This document shows positions 51,712 through 60,668 of a DNA stretch of 64,000 bases, piece by piece; the stretch's first letter is position 1, and every line of letters starts with the position of its first letter. The notes under the pieces are model-generated. The model was not told the DNA's origin. It did not search any database and saw nothing but the letters and a program-made list of their open reading frames with translations. Source of the DNA: Salinimicrobium soli (lineage in GTDB: Bacteria; Bacteroidota; Bacteroidia; Flavobacteriales; Flavobacteriaceae); assembly GCF_048323655.1 (NCBI RefSeq), contig NZ_JBLUWW010000001.1, forward strand, positions 186,001-250,000, read 5' to 3'. The position numbers were made by a program, and so were the translations under genes.

Positions 51712-53037
51712 ATGACCAACAGAATTAAATTAGCGGCCTGCGCTTTCTTCCTGTGTGCTATAGGGATAGCACAAGAGGTGGAATTCACTCAATACGAGCT
51801 GGATAACGGGCTGGATGTTATTCTCCACCAGGATAATACAGCCCCGGTTGTGACCACATCAGTAATGTACCACGTGGGAGCAAAAAATGAGAATCCGGAA
51901 AGAACCGGATTTGCCCACTTTTTTGAACACTTACTTTTTGAAGGAACTGAAAATATTGGGAAAGGGGAATGGTTCAAGATCGTTTCCTCTAACGGCGGAA
52001 GCAATAACGCAAACACCACCGATGACAGAACCTACTACTATGAGATCTTTCCTTCAAACCAGCTAGAACTGGGACTATGGATGGAATCAGAAAGAATGAT
52101 GCACCCAATTATTGACCAAAAAGGAGTAGATACTCAGAATGAGGTTGTAAAAGAGGAAAAAAGGCTTAGGGTAGATAACGCTCCATACGGGAATATTTTA
52201 GCTGAAGTTAAAAAGCGCCTTTTTGAAAAACATCCTTACCGTTGGTCTACCATTGGTTCCATGGAACATCTTGATGCAGCGACCTTAGAAGAATTCCAGG
52301 CGTTCAATGAAAAATTTTACGTTCCTAACAACGCTACACTGGTAGTGGCCGGAGATATAGACATCGAAAAGACCAAGAAGATGATCGAAGACTACTTCGC
52401 ACCTATCGAAAAAGGAGCTGAGGTTCAACAGATCGATATTAAAGAGGAACCTATTACTGAAGAGATCTCAGGAACGTATTACGACCCAAACATTCAGATC
52501 CCGGCGATAGTTTTAGCCTACCGTACTCCCTCAATGAAGGAACGCGACGCTTACGTATTGGATATGGTCTCCTCTGTACTTTCTGATGGAAAATCTTCCC
52601 GTCTTTACAAAAAGCTGGTTGACGATCAAAAACAAGCCCTTCAAATAGGAGCTTTCAATATTGCCCAGGAAGATTATGGACAATATGTGGTTTTCGGACT
52701 TCCGCTTGGAGATACTCCGCTTGATACTCTTACTGCGGAAGTAGATGAAGAGATCAGAAAACTGCAGACTGAATTGATCAGTCAGAGAGAATACGAAAAA
52801 CTTCAGAATAAATTTGAGAACAGATATGTGAACTCCAACAGTAGTATTGCCGGTATTGCCAGTTCTTTGGCCACTTACCACACGCTATATGGCAACACAG
52901 AACTTATCAATGAAGAAATTGACATTTACCGTTCTATTACACGTGAGGACATCAAAAGGGTAGCAAACGAATACCTTAACGAGAACCAGCGTTTAGAACT
53001 GAAGTATCTTCCGAAGCAAGAAGAAGCTGCCGAATAA
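51712..53037 (+). CDS. M16 zinc peptidase, catalytic subunit
   Basis: 441 residues. A signal peptide (1-20, ending GIAQ) points to the periplasm or envelope. The inverted zinc motif is His69-x-x-Glu72-His73 (FAHFFEHLLFEGTE), with Glu149 as the third ligand exactly 76 residues after His73. The second half is the inactive M16 repeat. The next gene, 24 bases on, encodes the matching non-catalytic protein, so the two should form the heterodimer typical of bacterial M16B enzymes. Confidence 0.94.
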   Translation: MTNRIKLAACAFFLCAIGIAQEVEFTQYELDNGLDVILHQDNTAPVVTTSVMYHVGAKNENPERTGFAHFFEHLLFEGTENIGKGEWFKIVSSNGGSNNANTTDDRTYYYEIFPSNQLELGLWMESERMMHPIIDQKGVDTQNEVVKEEKRLRVDNAPYGNILAEVKKRLFEKHPYRWSTIGSMEHLDAATLEEFQAFNEKFYVPNNATLVVAGDIDIEKTKKMIEDYFAPIEKGAEVQQIDIKEEPITEEISGTYYDPNIQIPAIVLAYRTPSMKERDAYVLDMVSSVLSDGKSSRLYKKLVDDQKQALQIGAFNIAQEDYGQYVVFGLPLGDTPLDTLTAEVDEEIRKLQTELISQREYEKLQNKFENRYVNSNSSIAGIASSLATYHTLYGNTELINEEIDIYRSITREDIKRVANEYLNENQRLELKYLPKQEEAAE

Positions 53038-53061
53038 CACAACACTAATCACACTTAGAAA

Positions 53062-55125
53062 ATGAAGAATAAAATTATAGCAATAGCAGCCTTACTTCTG
53101 GCCACAACCGGAATTCAGGCACAAATTGACCGAAGCCAAATGCCCGAACCGGGACCGGCTCCAGAAATAAACCTGGGAAAACCAGATTCCTTTACCCTTA
53201 AAAACGGATTAAAGGTGCTGGTTGTTGAAAACCACAAATTACCACGTGTCTCCATGACCCTCACAATGGACAACCCACCCCACACTGAAGGCGCAAAAGC
53301 CGGAGTTGCAGGAATAATGGGTGCCATGTTGGGTGAAGGAACCAAGGACATTCCTAAAGACAAGTTCAATGAAGAAATAGATTACCTGGGAGCGAATGTT
53401 AACTTCTTCTCCTCCGGGGCATCTGCCAACACCTTGTCAAAGTACTTTCCGCGCATCACCGAACTGATGTCTAAGGGAGTTCTTAATCCGAATTTCACTC
53501 AGGAAGAGTTTGAAAAGGAAAAAGAAAGAGCTCTTGAAGGATTGAAAGCTTCTGAAAAAGATGTGGCTTCCAATGCAAGAAAGATCAGCCGTGCACTTAG
53601 CTATGGAAAAGATCACCCTTACGGGGAATTCGAAACTGAGGAGACTATTAAGAACCTTAGCCTGGAAGACGTAAAGAAGTATTACCAAACCTATTTTGTT
53701 CCTCAGAACGCCTACCTGGTTGTTGTGGGAGATGTAAAGACAAAAGAAGTTAAAGACCTGGTTGAAAAGTACTTTAAGAACTGGAAACAAAAAGAACTTC
53801 CAAAATCACCTATGCCTAAGGTGGACAACGTAGCCCAGACAGAAATTGACTTTGTTGACTTTCCAAACGCAGTCCAGTCAGAGGTTCAGGTAACTAATAC
53901 GATCCAGCTTAAAAAAGGAGATGCCGATTACTTTCCTGTATTACTTGCCAACAAGATCCTAGGTGGTGGTGGAGAAGCACGTTTATTCCTTAACCTGCGT
54001 GAAGACAAAGGTTATACTTACGGCGCCTACTCAAGTACCGGAGACGACAAATATGTTGCCCGTTTCTTAGCAAGCGCAAGTGTGCGTAACGCTGTGACCG
54101 ATTCTGCTGTAGTTGCCTTCCTTGATGAGCTTTATCGCATCAGAGATACTAAGGTAAGCCAGGAAGAACTGGAGAACGCGAAAGCAAAATACACAGGAGA
54201 CTTTGTACTTGCATTGGAGAGACCATCTACAATTGCTCAGTACGCGTTAAATATCGAAACTGACAAGTTACCTGCAGATTTTTATCAGACGTACCTGAAA
54301 AAGATCAATGCTGTTACTCCCGAAGATATTCAGAGAGTGGCTAAAAAATACTACCTGGCTGATAATGCCCGTATCATTGTGGTTGGTAAGGGAAGTGAAG
54401 TTGCTGAAGATCTCGAGAATCTTACTTACAATGGAAAAGAAATTCCTGTTAAGTACTTTGACAAAAACAGCAATCCAATTGAAAAACCATCTTTCAAGAA
54501 GAAAGTAGCAGCAGACATGACTGTCGAAAAAGTGTTCGATAAGTATATTGAAGCTATTGGCGGAAAAGATGCGGTTAATGATGTCAAATCTGTCTTTGTT
54601 ACGGCCTCCGGAACTATTCAGGGAATGACCATGGATATGGAAGCAAAGCAAACCAGTGAAGGAAAGTCTTCAACTGTAATATCTGTGGGCGGAAACGTGA
54701 TGCAGAAAAATGTTTTCAACGGAACTGTTGGATACAATATGGCCCGCGGACAAAAGGTTCCTTTTACCGAGGACCAAATAGCAGCAGCTAAAATGGAAGC
54801 TCACCCTTTTCCTGAACTAAAAGCCAGCAATGCAACATTGGAAGGCCTGGAAACAGTAGACGAGGAAGAAGTTTACGCGGTCAAAATGAACGATAACACC
54901 TTCAATTACTACAGTACAAAAACGGGTCTTAAAGTTAAACAGGTGAAAATCGTTGGAGAAGCACCTCAAACAATGAGTGTTCCTATGATATTTTCTAACT
55001 ATCAGGAAGTAAACGGAATTAAATTCCCATTTACATATCTACAGGAATTACCTCAGGTAAGTATTGAGCTTAAGGTAACCGACATAAAAATAAATGAAGG
55101 TGTCTCTGATGCCGACTTTGAATAA
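53062..55125 (+). CDS. M16 peptidase-like non-catalytic subunit with an extra C-terminal domain
   Basis: 687 residues. Signal peptide (1-20, ending IQAQ). The position of the HxxEH motif reads VAGIMGAMLGEGT: His, Glu and His are Gly84, Gly87 and Ala88, so no zinc is bound. The R/Y pair of non-catalytic M16 subunits is seen in NLREDKGYTYGAYSS. After about residue 480 a further 200-residue domain follows (VFDKYIEAIGGKDAV to the end), similar to LolA/LolB-like lipoprotein-sorting domains and absent from standard M16B proteins. Operon partner of the catalytic gene. Confidence 0.92.
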   Translation: MKNKIIAIAALLLATTGIQAQIDRSQMPEPGPAPEINLGKPDSFTLKNGLKVLVVENHKLPRVSMTLTMDNPPHTEGAKAGVAGIMGAMLGEGTKDIPKDKFNEEIDYLGANVNFFSSGASANTLSKYFPRITELMSKGVLNPNFTQEEFEKEKERALEGLKASEKDVASNARKISRALSYGKDHPYGEFETEETIKNLSLEDVKKYYQTYFVPQNAYLVVVGDVKTKEVKDLVEKYFKNWKQKELPKSPMPKVDNVAQTEIDFVDFPNAVQSEVQVTNTIQLKKGDADYFPVLLANKILGGGGEARLFLNLREDKGYTYGAYSSTGDDKYVARFLASASVRNAVTDSAVVAFLDELYRIRDTKVSQEELENAKAKYTGDFVLALERPSTIAQYALNIETDKLPADFYQTYLKKINAVTPEDIQRVAKKYYLADNARIIVVGKGSEVAEDLENLTYNGKEIPVKYFDKNSNPIEKPSFKKKVAADMTVEKVFDKYIEAIGGKDAVNDVKSVFVTASGTIQGMTMDMEAKQTSEGKSSTVISVGGNVMQKNVFNGTVGYNMARGQKVPFTEDQIAAAKMEAHPFPELKASNATLEGLETVDEEEVYAVKMNDNTFNYYSTKTGLKVKQVKIVGEAPQTMSVPMIFSNYQEVNGIKFPFTYLQELPQVSIELKVTDIKINEGVSDADFE

Positions 55126-55147
55126 GTTGAATTAGTTCCCTACAAGT

Positions 55148-55177
55148 AAAGCCGGCCCAAAGGGTCGGCTTTTTTAT
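55148..55177 (+). terminator. Terminator of the M16 operon
   Basis: AAAGCCGGCCC pairs with GGGTCGGCTTT (one G-T pair) around AAA and is followed by more Ts. Confidence 0.92.
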
Positions 55178-55240
55178 TAAAAATATCACACAAGATTCCT
55201 GTAAATCAGGAATTGAAATACTTAAAGATTGAAAGATCTT

Positions 55241-55390
55241 TTACTGTTGAGCGAGCTCAGTTTTATCCTTTTGAGAAGGAATTTTTGATTTGGACTGGAG
55301 TTGGGCCAATTCTGCAGCGGCAAATTGCCAGGCTACCAACATAAACAAGGAGACAAATAGCGTAAACCCATAAAACATTCTCTTCTTCAT
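55241..55390 (-). CDS. 49-residue single-pass membrane protein, unknown
   Basis: The frame reads MKKRMFYGFTLFVSLF, MLVAWQFAAAELAQ, LQSKSKIPSQKD and KTELAQQ. A short basic start, one hydrophobic segment (residues 6-26) and a polar C-terminus suggest a signal-anchored small protein or a small secreted peptide cut after AAA. No similarity recognised. The gap between the M16 and EamA genes would otherwise be empty, and the frame is clean from ATG to stop. Confidence 0.5.
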   Translation of the reverse strand: MKKRMFYGFTLFVSLFMLVAWQFAAAELAQLQSKSKIPSQKDKTELAQQ

Positions 55391-55457
55391 ATACGCGGAC
55401 TTTAAAATTAGAATGGTCCCGTAAAGTTAATTAAAAGTTAAAAGCAACCAAAAGAAA

Positions 55458-56342
55458 TCATAACTTTTTTGCTTTCTTATTGACAATCAGCACTCCCAGC
55501 AAAATCAGGAGTCCGGAGAAAAGTTGTAAAAGTGTGAAATTTTCTCCATCTAAAACTCCCCACCCCAAGGCGACAATAGGGACGAGATAGGTCACCGAAG
55601 TGGAAAAAACCGGATCGGAGATCTGAATTAATTTATTAAAGACCACTAAGGCTGCACCTGTTCCAACGATTCCGAGGACAGCCACGAACAACAGGGAAAG
55701 TTGTACATCTGGTGCTTTAAGTACTTCTGTTGAAAAGAATCCAGTGGTAGCAAGCACGATCAAAGCCGGAATGGCTATTACCATAAAATTACCTGTGGTT
55801 ATTGCTAGGGCAGGGATACTTTGAAGATGCTTTTTGATCACATTGGCATTGAATCCGTAGAACAAAGAAGCCAGGATCACAAGCAGTGAATACCAGTAGT
55901 TTTGATTTGGATTGACAGCTGCCCCACTCAAAATAAGGGCAACTGTGCCTGCAAGCCCAACAAGTACACCAATGAATTTGGTTCTTATAAAAGCCGCTTC
56001 GAACATAAATATTCCTACCAGCATTGATAGCAAAGGGGTAGTAGAATTTAGTATGGACACGATCGCACTATCGATCTCTGTCTCTGCAAATGAGAACAGG
56101 TAAGCAGGAAAAAAGGTTCCAAAAAAGCCAGAAAAGGCGATCCATTTCCATTGCTTCCCCTTGATTTTCTTAAGGCTTCTAACTCCAATTAATAAAAGGA
56201 AAAGAGCTGCGAACACTGATCGCAAAGAGCCGACCTGCAAAGCTGTAAGCCCCACCAGTCCTTTTTTAATAAGAATGAAGGAACTTCCCCAAACAAGAGC
56301 GAGAAGGCAAAGAAAGATCCATTTCAGATTTTTTGGGGACAT
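55458..56342 (-). CDS. EamA/DMT family transporter
   Basis: 294 residues with ten hydrophobic segments in two EamA repeats. The first repeat shows LLALVWGSSFILIKKGL, and the second has LLVILASLFYGFNANVIKK. The family exports metabolites such as amino acids; the substrate is not readable. Ends in a basic NKKAKKL. Single gene. Confidence 0.9.
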   Translation of the reverse strand: MSPKNLKWIFLCLLALVWGSSFILIKKGLVGLTALQVGSLRSVFAALFLLLIGVRSLKKIKGKQWKWIAFSGFFGTFFPAYLFSFAETEIDSAIVSILNSTTPLLSMLVGIFMFEAAFIRTKFIGVLVGLAGTVALILSGAAVNPNQNYWYSLLVILASLFYGFNANVIKKHLQSIPALAITTGNFMVIAIPALIVLATTGFFSTEVLKAPDVQLSLLFVAVLGIVGTGAALVVFNKLIQISDPVFSTSVTYLVPIVALGWGVLDGENFTLLQLFSGLLILLGVLIVNKKAKKL

Positions 56343-56401
56343 CCAGAAATTTTGCGGTAAAAGTCGCTAATAATTCAAAAACTGAAAGAGTTTTAATGGA
56401 A

Positions 56402-56971
56402 TTATTCGATTTCCTTCCACTGCACAGTTTCCATCAGGTGCCGAATATCCTTTTTTAAATAAGCTGCGGCCGGCAGGATTGAATCAAAATTTGGTTTGGC
56501 GTTGAAGTATACGGAACCGGTCAAAAAATGCTTCACACTATCTGTAAGGTAGAACTGTGCCTGGGAAGCGGCATCACCTGTCACCTCATAGAACATTCCG
56601 TAGGTGTTATTGTAAGGATTGGTGTAGATATCTCCCTCAATAGCATCCGCCTTTATAGTGTGCTGCAAAGGCAATTTTTGGGCGTCAGTGAGCAGGGAAT
56701 CAAGATTTCCTTCTACCGGCTGGTATGTAATAAATATGGTGCAATCCAGCATTTCATAGTGGAGATCTACCCAGCACTCTTTATTGACCCGGGGCTTTTC
56801 AGCCCGCGCCCAGTTGTTCTTTTCAAAGATATAGGGGCAACCACGATCCAAAGTTTCATATTCGGCCATAGGAAAATCCAGCGCGAGATAGCCCTTTGGT
56901 TTTGGCTGCGGATCTTCTCCACAGGCCGTAAAAAGTAAAATGAGGAGCATCCCTCCAATCAACTTTTTCAT
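56402..56971 (-). CDS. gldD: Gliding motility lipoprotein GldD
   Basis: 189 residues. Lipoprotein signal MKKLIGGMLLILLFTACG with Cys17. The body matches GldD: YLALDFPMAEYETLDRGCPY, WVDLHYEMLDCTIFITY and YGMFYEVTGDAASQ. Needed for gliding motility in flavobacteria and, I recall, also for T9SS function. Overlaps gldE by 4 bases. Confidence 0.95.
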   Translation of the reverse strand: MKKLIGGMLLILLFTACGEDPQPKPKGYLALDFPMAEYETLDRGCPYIFEKNNWARAEKPRVNKECWVDLHYEMLDCTIFITYQPVEGNLDSLLTDAQKLPLQHTIKADAIEGDIYTNPYNNTYGMFYEVTGDAASQAQFYLTDSVKHFLTGSVYFNAKPNFDSILPAAAYLKKDIRHLMETVQWKEIE

Positions 56972-58290
56972 ATTCCCGTGATACTAACTTTGATCTGTTT
57001 GATTCGCTTGTGGTCTATGACCTCGATAGTGAAGTTATAACGGTCAAAAAAGATTACATCGTGCTTCTTCGGAAAACTTCCCGATATTTCAAGAAGGAAA
57101 CCCGCAAGAGTCTCCGCCTCCCCTTTGTTTTCTTCGAAAAGCGACGGATCATCAAGCTTGATCACCCGGTAGAAATCTTTCAATGGAGTTTTCCCCTCAA
57201 AAATGTAATTATTCTCATCAAGTTTTGAGAACACCAGGTCTTCATCATCAAATTCATCACTAATATCCCCAACTATTTCCTCGATAATATCTTCCAAAGA
57301 GATCAAACCGCTGGTACCGCCATATTCGTCTACCACTATAGCCAGGTGGTTCTTCTTGTTCTTAAAATCGTTCAGAAGATCGTCCAGTTTTTTGTTTTCC
57401 GGCACGAAATAAGGTTCCCTTAAAAGAGAGGTCCATTCGTAATCGCTTTGGTCAAGGTATGGCAACAGGTCTTTTACGTAAAGAATTCCGGTTACACTGT
57501 CTATACTATCCTTGTATACCGGGATCCTGGAATATCCATTTTCAATGATCTCCGGAATTATCTCCTTGTACGGCTGGTTTTCATTCAAAGCGAAAATATC
57601 CATTCGCGGCCGCATCACCTGCTTGGTGTCGGTGTTTCCGAAGGAAACAATTCCTTTTAATATTTTCTGCTCCTCCTTAGTCGTATCATGCTGACTGGTA
57701 AGTTCCAGGGCTTGTGAAAGTTGATCTACACTGATTCCGCTTTTTTGGTTTCCTAACCTGCGATGAATAAATAAGGTCACGGAACGCATTGGCGTACTTA
57801 GCGGTGAAAACACTGTGTCAAGTACGTTCAGCGGATAGGCCATAAAATGCGAAAATGCGATCTTATTTCTGCTGGCATATACCTTAGGCAGGATTTCCCC
57901 AAAAAGCAGGATTAGAAAAGTCACTACCACTACCTCAAGGATAAACTGCAGGTCAATCCCCATGACAACGGTGTCAATGTTCTTGAAAGCATCATCAGTC
58001 AGGTTGTCGAAAAGGAGAATGATCGCAATATTGATCATATTGTTAGCCACCAGAATGGTCGCCAACAACTTTTTGGGCTTATCCAGTAGGGCGATCACTA
58101 TCTTTTCCTTGACAGATCTTTTAGATTCTTCTACTTCAAAATCTGAAGGGGTAAGAGAAAAGAAAGCCACCTCGGCACCAGAAACGAGGGCCGAAGAGAT
58201 CAGTAAAAGTAGCGCCGCAACTGTACCCAGCAGTTGCGAAAAGTCAATAGCGTTAAAGAGAGAAATTAAACTGACAGGATCAGGATCCAA
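56968..58290 (-). CDS. gldE: Gliding motility-associated protein GldE (CorC/HlyC type)
   Basis: 440 residues. An N-terminal DUF21 membrane domain (about 20-200, with LLISSALVSGAEVAFFSL and ILFGEILPKVYA) is followed by two CBS repeats (about 220-350, VMRPRMDIFAL and GGTSGLISLEDI) and a CorC/HlyC-type C-terminal domain. It resembles magnesium/cobalt efflux relatives. Partner of GldD by gene overlap. Confidence 0.95.
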   Translation of the reverse strand: MDPDPVSLISLFNAIDFSQLLGTVAALLLLISSALVSGAEVAFFSLTPSDFEVEESKRSVKEKIVIALLDKPKKLLATILVANNMINIAIILLFDNLTDDAFKNIDTVVMGIDLQFILEVVVVTFLILLFGEILPKVYASRNKIAFSHFMAYPLNVLDTVFSPLSTPMRSVTLFIHRRLGNQKSGISVDQLSQALELTSQHDTTKEEQKILKGIVSFGNTDTKQVMRPRMDIFALNENQPYKEIIPEIIENGYSRIPVYKDSIDSVTGILYVKDLLPYLDQSDYEWTSLLREPYFVPENKKLDDLLNDFKNKKNHLAIVVDEYGGTSGLISLEDIIEEIVGDISDEFDDEDLVFSKLDENNYIFEGKTPLKDFYRVIKLDDPSLFEENKGEAETLAGFLLEISGSFPKKHDVIFFDRYNFTIEVIDHKRIKQIKVSITGI

Positions 58291-58311
58291 ATGTTACGGT
58301 TTTAATTAGAC

Positions 58312-58788
58312 TTAGAACGGCAGATCGTCCTCTTCTTCCTGGTTAAAATCCTGAGATGGACTGGCTGCCGTATTTTGCCGGGGCTGATTCTGAGACTGAC
58401 CCTGTGACTGGTATGAATTTGAGCCGGCAGATTCTCCGGGACCGCTCTGGTCTTTAGGTGTCAAAAAGGTGAAATCTGTACACTGAATTTCAGTTGAATA
58501 GCGTTCATTCCCTTTTTCGTCCTGCCATTTACGGGTCTTGATACGTCCTTCAATATAGACCTTATCACCTTTTTTAAGGTATTTTTCGCAGATCTCAGCA
58601 GCTTTGTTCCGCACCACAATGTTATGCCATTCGGTGTTGGAAACGCGCTCTCCGCTGGTCTTATTGGTGTAGACTTCATTTGTGGCCAATGGAAAACGAC
58701 CTACAGATCCACCTCCTTCGAAATAGTGCATTTTTACATCATCTCCGGTGTGGCCAATCAGCATTACTTTATTTAAGGTTCCGGTCAT
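58312..58788 (-). CDS. ssb: Single-stranded DNA-binding protein
   Basis: 158 residues. The OB fold spans residues 1-110 (LNKVMLIGHTGDDVKM, TEWHNIVVRNKAAE, VYIEGRIKTRKW). A Gly/Ser/Gln-rich linker (about 115-145) precedes the acidic tip EEEDDLPF that recruits partners. Lies between mutY and gldE on the same strand, a usual flavobacterial order. Confidence 0.97.
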   Translation of the reverse strand: MTGTLNKVMLIGHTGDDVKMHYFEGGGSVGRFPLATNEVYTNKTSGERVSNTEWHNIVVRNKAAEICEKYLKKGDKVYIEGRIKTRKWQDEKGNERYSTEIQCTDFTFLTPKDQSGPGESAGSNSYQSQGQSQNQPRQNTAASPSQDFNQEEEDDLPF

Positions 58789-58895
58789 TTTAATTATAAG
58801 TTTTTTATTCAGATTCTAAAATAAGGAAAAATTGTTCTTATTGGGTTTTTCCTACTTTCATTTTTCTGCTTCGGAAGGATCCTATTCAGAAATCT

Positions 58896-59936
58896 TTAAA
58901 AATCAAAGGTATCAATAAAATTTTCGATTAAAACCGGCACCGGGTATTTATTTAATTCCTTCACCGAAACCCCTTCCGAAGGGAGGTTTTCGCAGTTTAC
59001 AATCCAAAATTTAGTGTGGATATGTTGATGAGACAGTTTATGCACTACGGGAGTTTCATTAAAAAGCACCACTTCTTCCGAAGATTGTTGCGCATATTCC
59101 CTATATGCCTCTTCCTCCACAAGATCTGCCTGGCCTATCTCGGCCGTTGTCTCTACCAGGGGGAATTCATACAGGCCCTCCCATATACCTTTCCCCCGCC
59201 GCTGCTGTACAAGGGTCTCTCCATCATCAGACAAAAAAACAAGGTAGTTAAAATGCCTTTTTTTGATCTTTTGTTTCTTCAGCTTTACCGGCAGCTCAGC
59301 GATCCTGTTCTGATTAAAGGCAATACATCCCGAAGAAAAGGGGCAGCTAAGGCAATCCGGTTTTTGAGGAGTGCACTGCAAGGCGCCAAATTCCATCAAT
59401 GCCTGGTTATGATCTGAAGGATTCTTCTTATCGATTAATTTCTGGGCCAGCTCCCCAAATTGCTTCTTACCTTCAGTAGAATTAATAGGAGTAGCGATCC
59501 CAAAAACACGGGAAAGTACCCGGAATACATTTCCATCAACTACTGCCACCGGCTCTTTAAAACAAATAGAGGCCACAGCACTGGCAGTATAATCACCTAC
59601 TCCCTTTAATGAAAGTAGTCCTTTATAAGTATTGGGGAAATTGCCATCGAGTTCTTCAGCCACGTACTTCGCCGCTTTTTGCAGGTTTCGGGCCCGGGAG
59701 TAATATCCAAGGCCCTGCCACAATTTCAAAACCTCTTCTTCAGAGGCGCGGGCAAGGTCAAAAACGGTGGGAAATGCATTAATGAACTTCAAATAGTAGG
59801 GCATGCCCTGTGCTACACGGGTCTGCTGTAGCATTATTTCACTGAGCCAGACTTTATAAGGATCATTTGTACGTCTCCAGGGCAGGTCACGTTTATTTTC
59901 TATATACCAGCGTATCAGATTTTTACTAAAAAGCAT
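58896..59936 (-). CDS. mutY: A/G-specific adenine glycosylase
   Basis: 346 residues. The helix-hairpin-helix region (LLSLKGVGDYTASAVAS) is followed by VVDGNVFRVLSR with the catalytic Asp, and CTPQKPDCLSCPFSSGC (C-x6-C-x2-C-x5-C) binds the 4Fe-4S cluster. The C-terminal NUDIX-like domain, which reads 8-oxoguanine, starts near residue 225. Removes adenine opposite 8-oxoguanine. Upstream of ssb. Confidence 0.97.
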   Translation of the reverse strand: MLFSKNLIRWYIENKRDLPWRRTNDPYKVWLSEIMLQQTRVAQGMPYYLKFINAFPTVFDLARASEEEVLKLWQGLGYYSRARNLQKAAKYVAEELDGNFPNTYKGLLSLKGVGDYTASAVASICFKEPVAVVDGNVFRVLSRVFGIATPINSTEGKKQFGELAQKLIDKKNPSDHNQALMEFGALQCTPQKPDCLSCPFSSGCIAFNQNRIAELPVKLKKQKIKKRHFNYLVFLSDDGETLVQQRRGKGIWEGLYEFPLVETTAEIGQADLVEEEAYREYAQQSSEEVVLFNETPVVHKLSHQHIHTKFWIVNCENLPSEGVSVKELNKYPVPVLIENFIDTFDF

Positions 59937-59997
59937 CGCAAGAAATTCTCAGGTGCAAGTATAATTCTTTATTCTGTTACTATTTAATGGATTAGAC

Positions 59998-60029
59998 TTG
60001 AAAAGTTGCAGATTTAATTCTTATATTTG
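59998..60029 (+). promoter_or_regulatory. Promoter of the HU gene
   Basis: TTG (59998-60000), 21 bases, then TATATTTG (60022-60029). A candidate start at 60027 lies inside the -7 element, so the real start is ATG 60075 with a leader of about 40 bases. Confidence 0.75.
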
Positions 60030-60074
60030 CCCCTCGAAAATTTACAAACCCCTAATTTAATAAATCATACTACA

Positions 60075-60365
60075 ATGACGAAAGCAGATATCGTGGCAAA
60101 GATCTCCGAGAAACTAGGAATGGAAAAAGGAGATGTACAAGCTACAGTTGAGACCTTCATGGAAGAGGTTAAAACTTCTTTAGAAGCAGGAGATAATGTT
60201 TACTTGAGAGGATTTGGAAGCTTTATCATCAAAACCAGAGCTGAAAAAACCGGAAGAAATATTTCCAAGAATACCACTATAAAGATCCCAGCGCACAACA
60301 TTCCGGCATTCAAACCTGCCAAAGTTTTTGTTGAAGGTGTAAAGACCAATGTTGAGGTAAAATAA
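60075..60365 (+). CDS. HU/IHF family DNA-binding protein
   Basis: 96 residues from ATG 60075 (MTKADIVAKIS). GDNVYLRGFGSFIIKTRA and KIPAHNIPAFKPAK are the HU arm signatures, with the proline of the DNA-intercalating tip in IPAHN. Dimeric nucleoid protein that bends DNA. Followed after 52 bases by the gene for a 29-residue basic protein. Confidence 0.94.
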   Translation: MTKADIVAKISEKLGMEKGDVQATVETFMEEVKTSLEAGDNVYLRGFGSFIIKTRAEKTGRNISKNTTIKIPAHNIPAFKPAKVFVEGVKTNVEVK

Positions 60366-60417
60366 AGTTTTTGCCTGCGGGCAGTAAAAAATAAATCATT
60401 AATTTAAAAGTCACACT

Positions 60418-60507
60418 ATGCCAAGTGGTAAAAAGAGAAAAAGACATAAGGTAGCGACGCACAAGCGTAAGAAGAGAAGAAGAGCTAACCGCCACAAGAA
60501 AAAGTAG
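60418..60507 (+). CDS. 29-residue highly basic protein, probably ribosomal
   Basis: The frame reads MPSGKKRKRHKVATHKRKK then RRRANRHKKK; 20 of 29 residues are Lys, Arg or His. The composition and start resemble the AURKAIP1/COX24-type small ribosomal proteins found in Bacteroidota. It probably packs on rRNA. A terminator hairpin begins at its stop codon and a strong promoter lies before HU, so it is most likely co-transcribed with HU. Confidence 0.8.
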   Translation: MPSGKKRKRHKVATHKRKKRRRANRHKKK

Positions 60508-60528
60508 TTTTCACACTACTTTTTTTGT
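60499..60528 (+). terminator. Terminator after HU / small basic protein
   Basis: AAAGTAGT pairs with ACTACTTT around TTTCAC and runs into Ts. The stop codon of the small gene is inside the stem. Confidence 0.8.
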
Positions 60529-60668
60529 TTAAATCGTTCTTTGAAATCGAAATTCCAAATGCCTGAACAACGGTATTGGAATTTCTTCAGGATTTTAAAA
60601 CCCTGTGAAATTTTATTGTTTAATCCATCTGTATTCACCCCGGTGAGTGTAGATAAAAATCAATTAGA

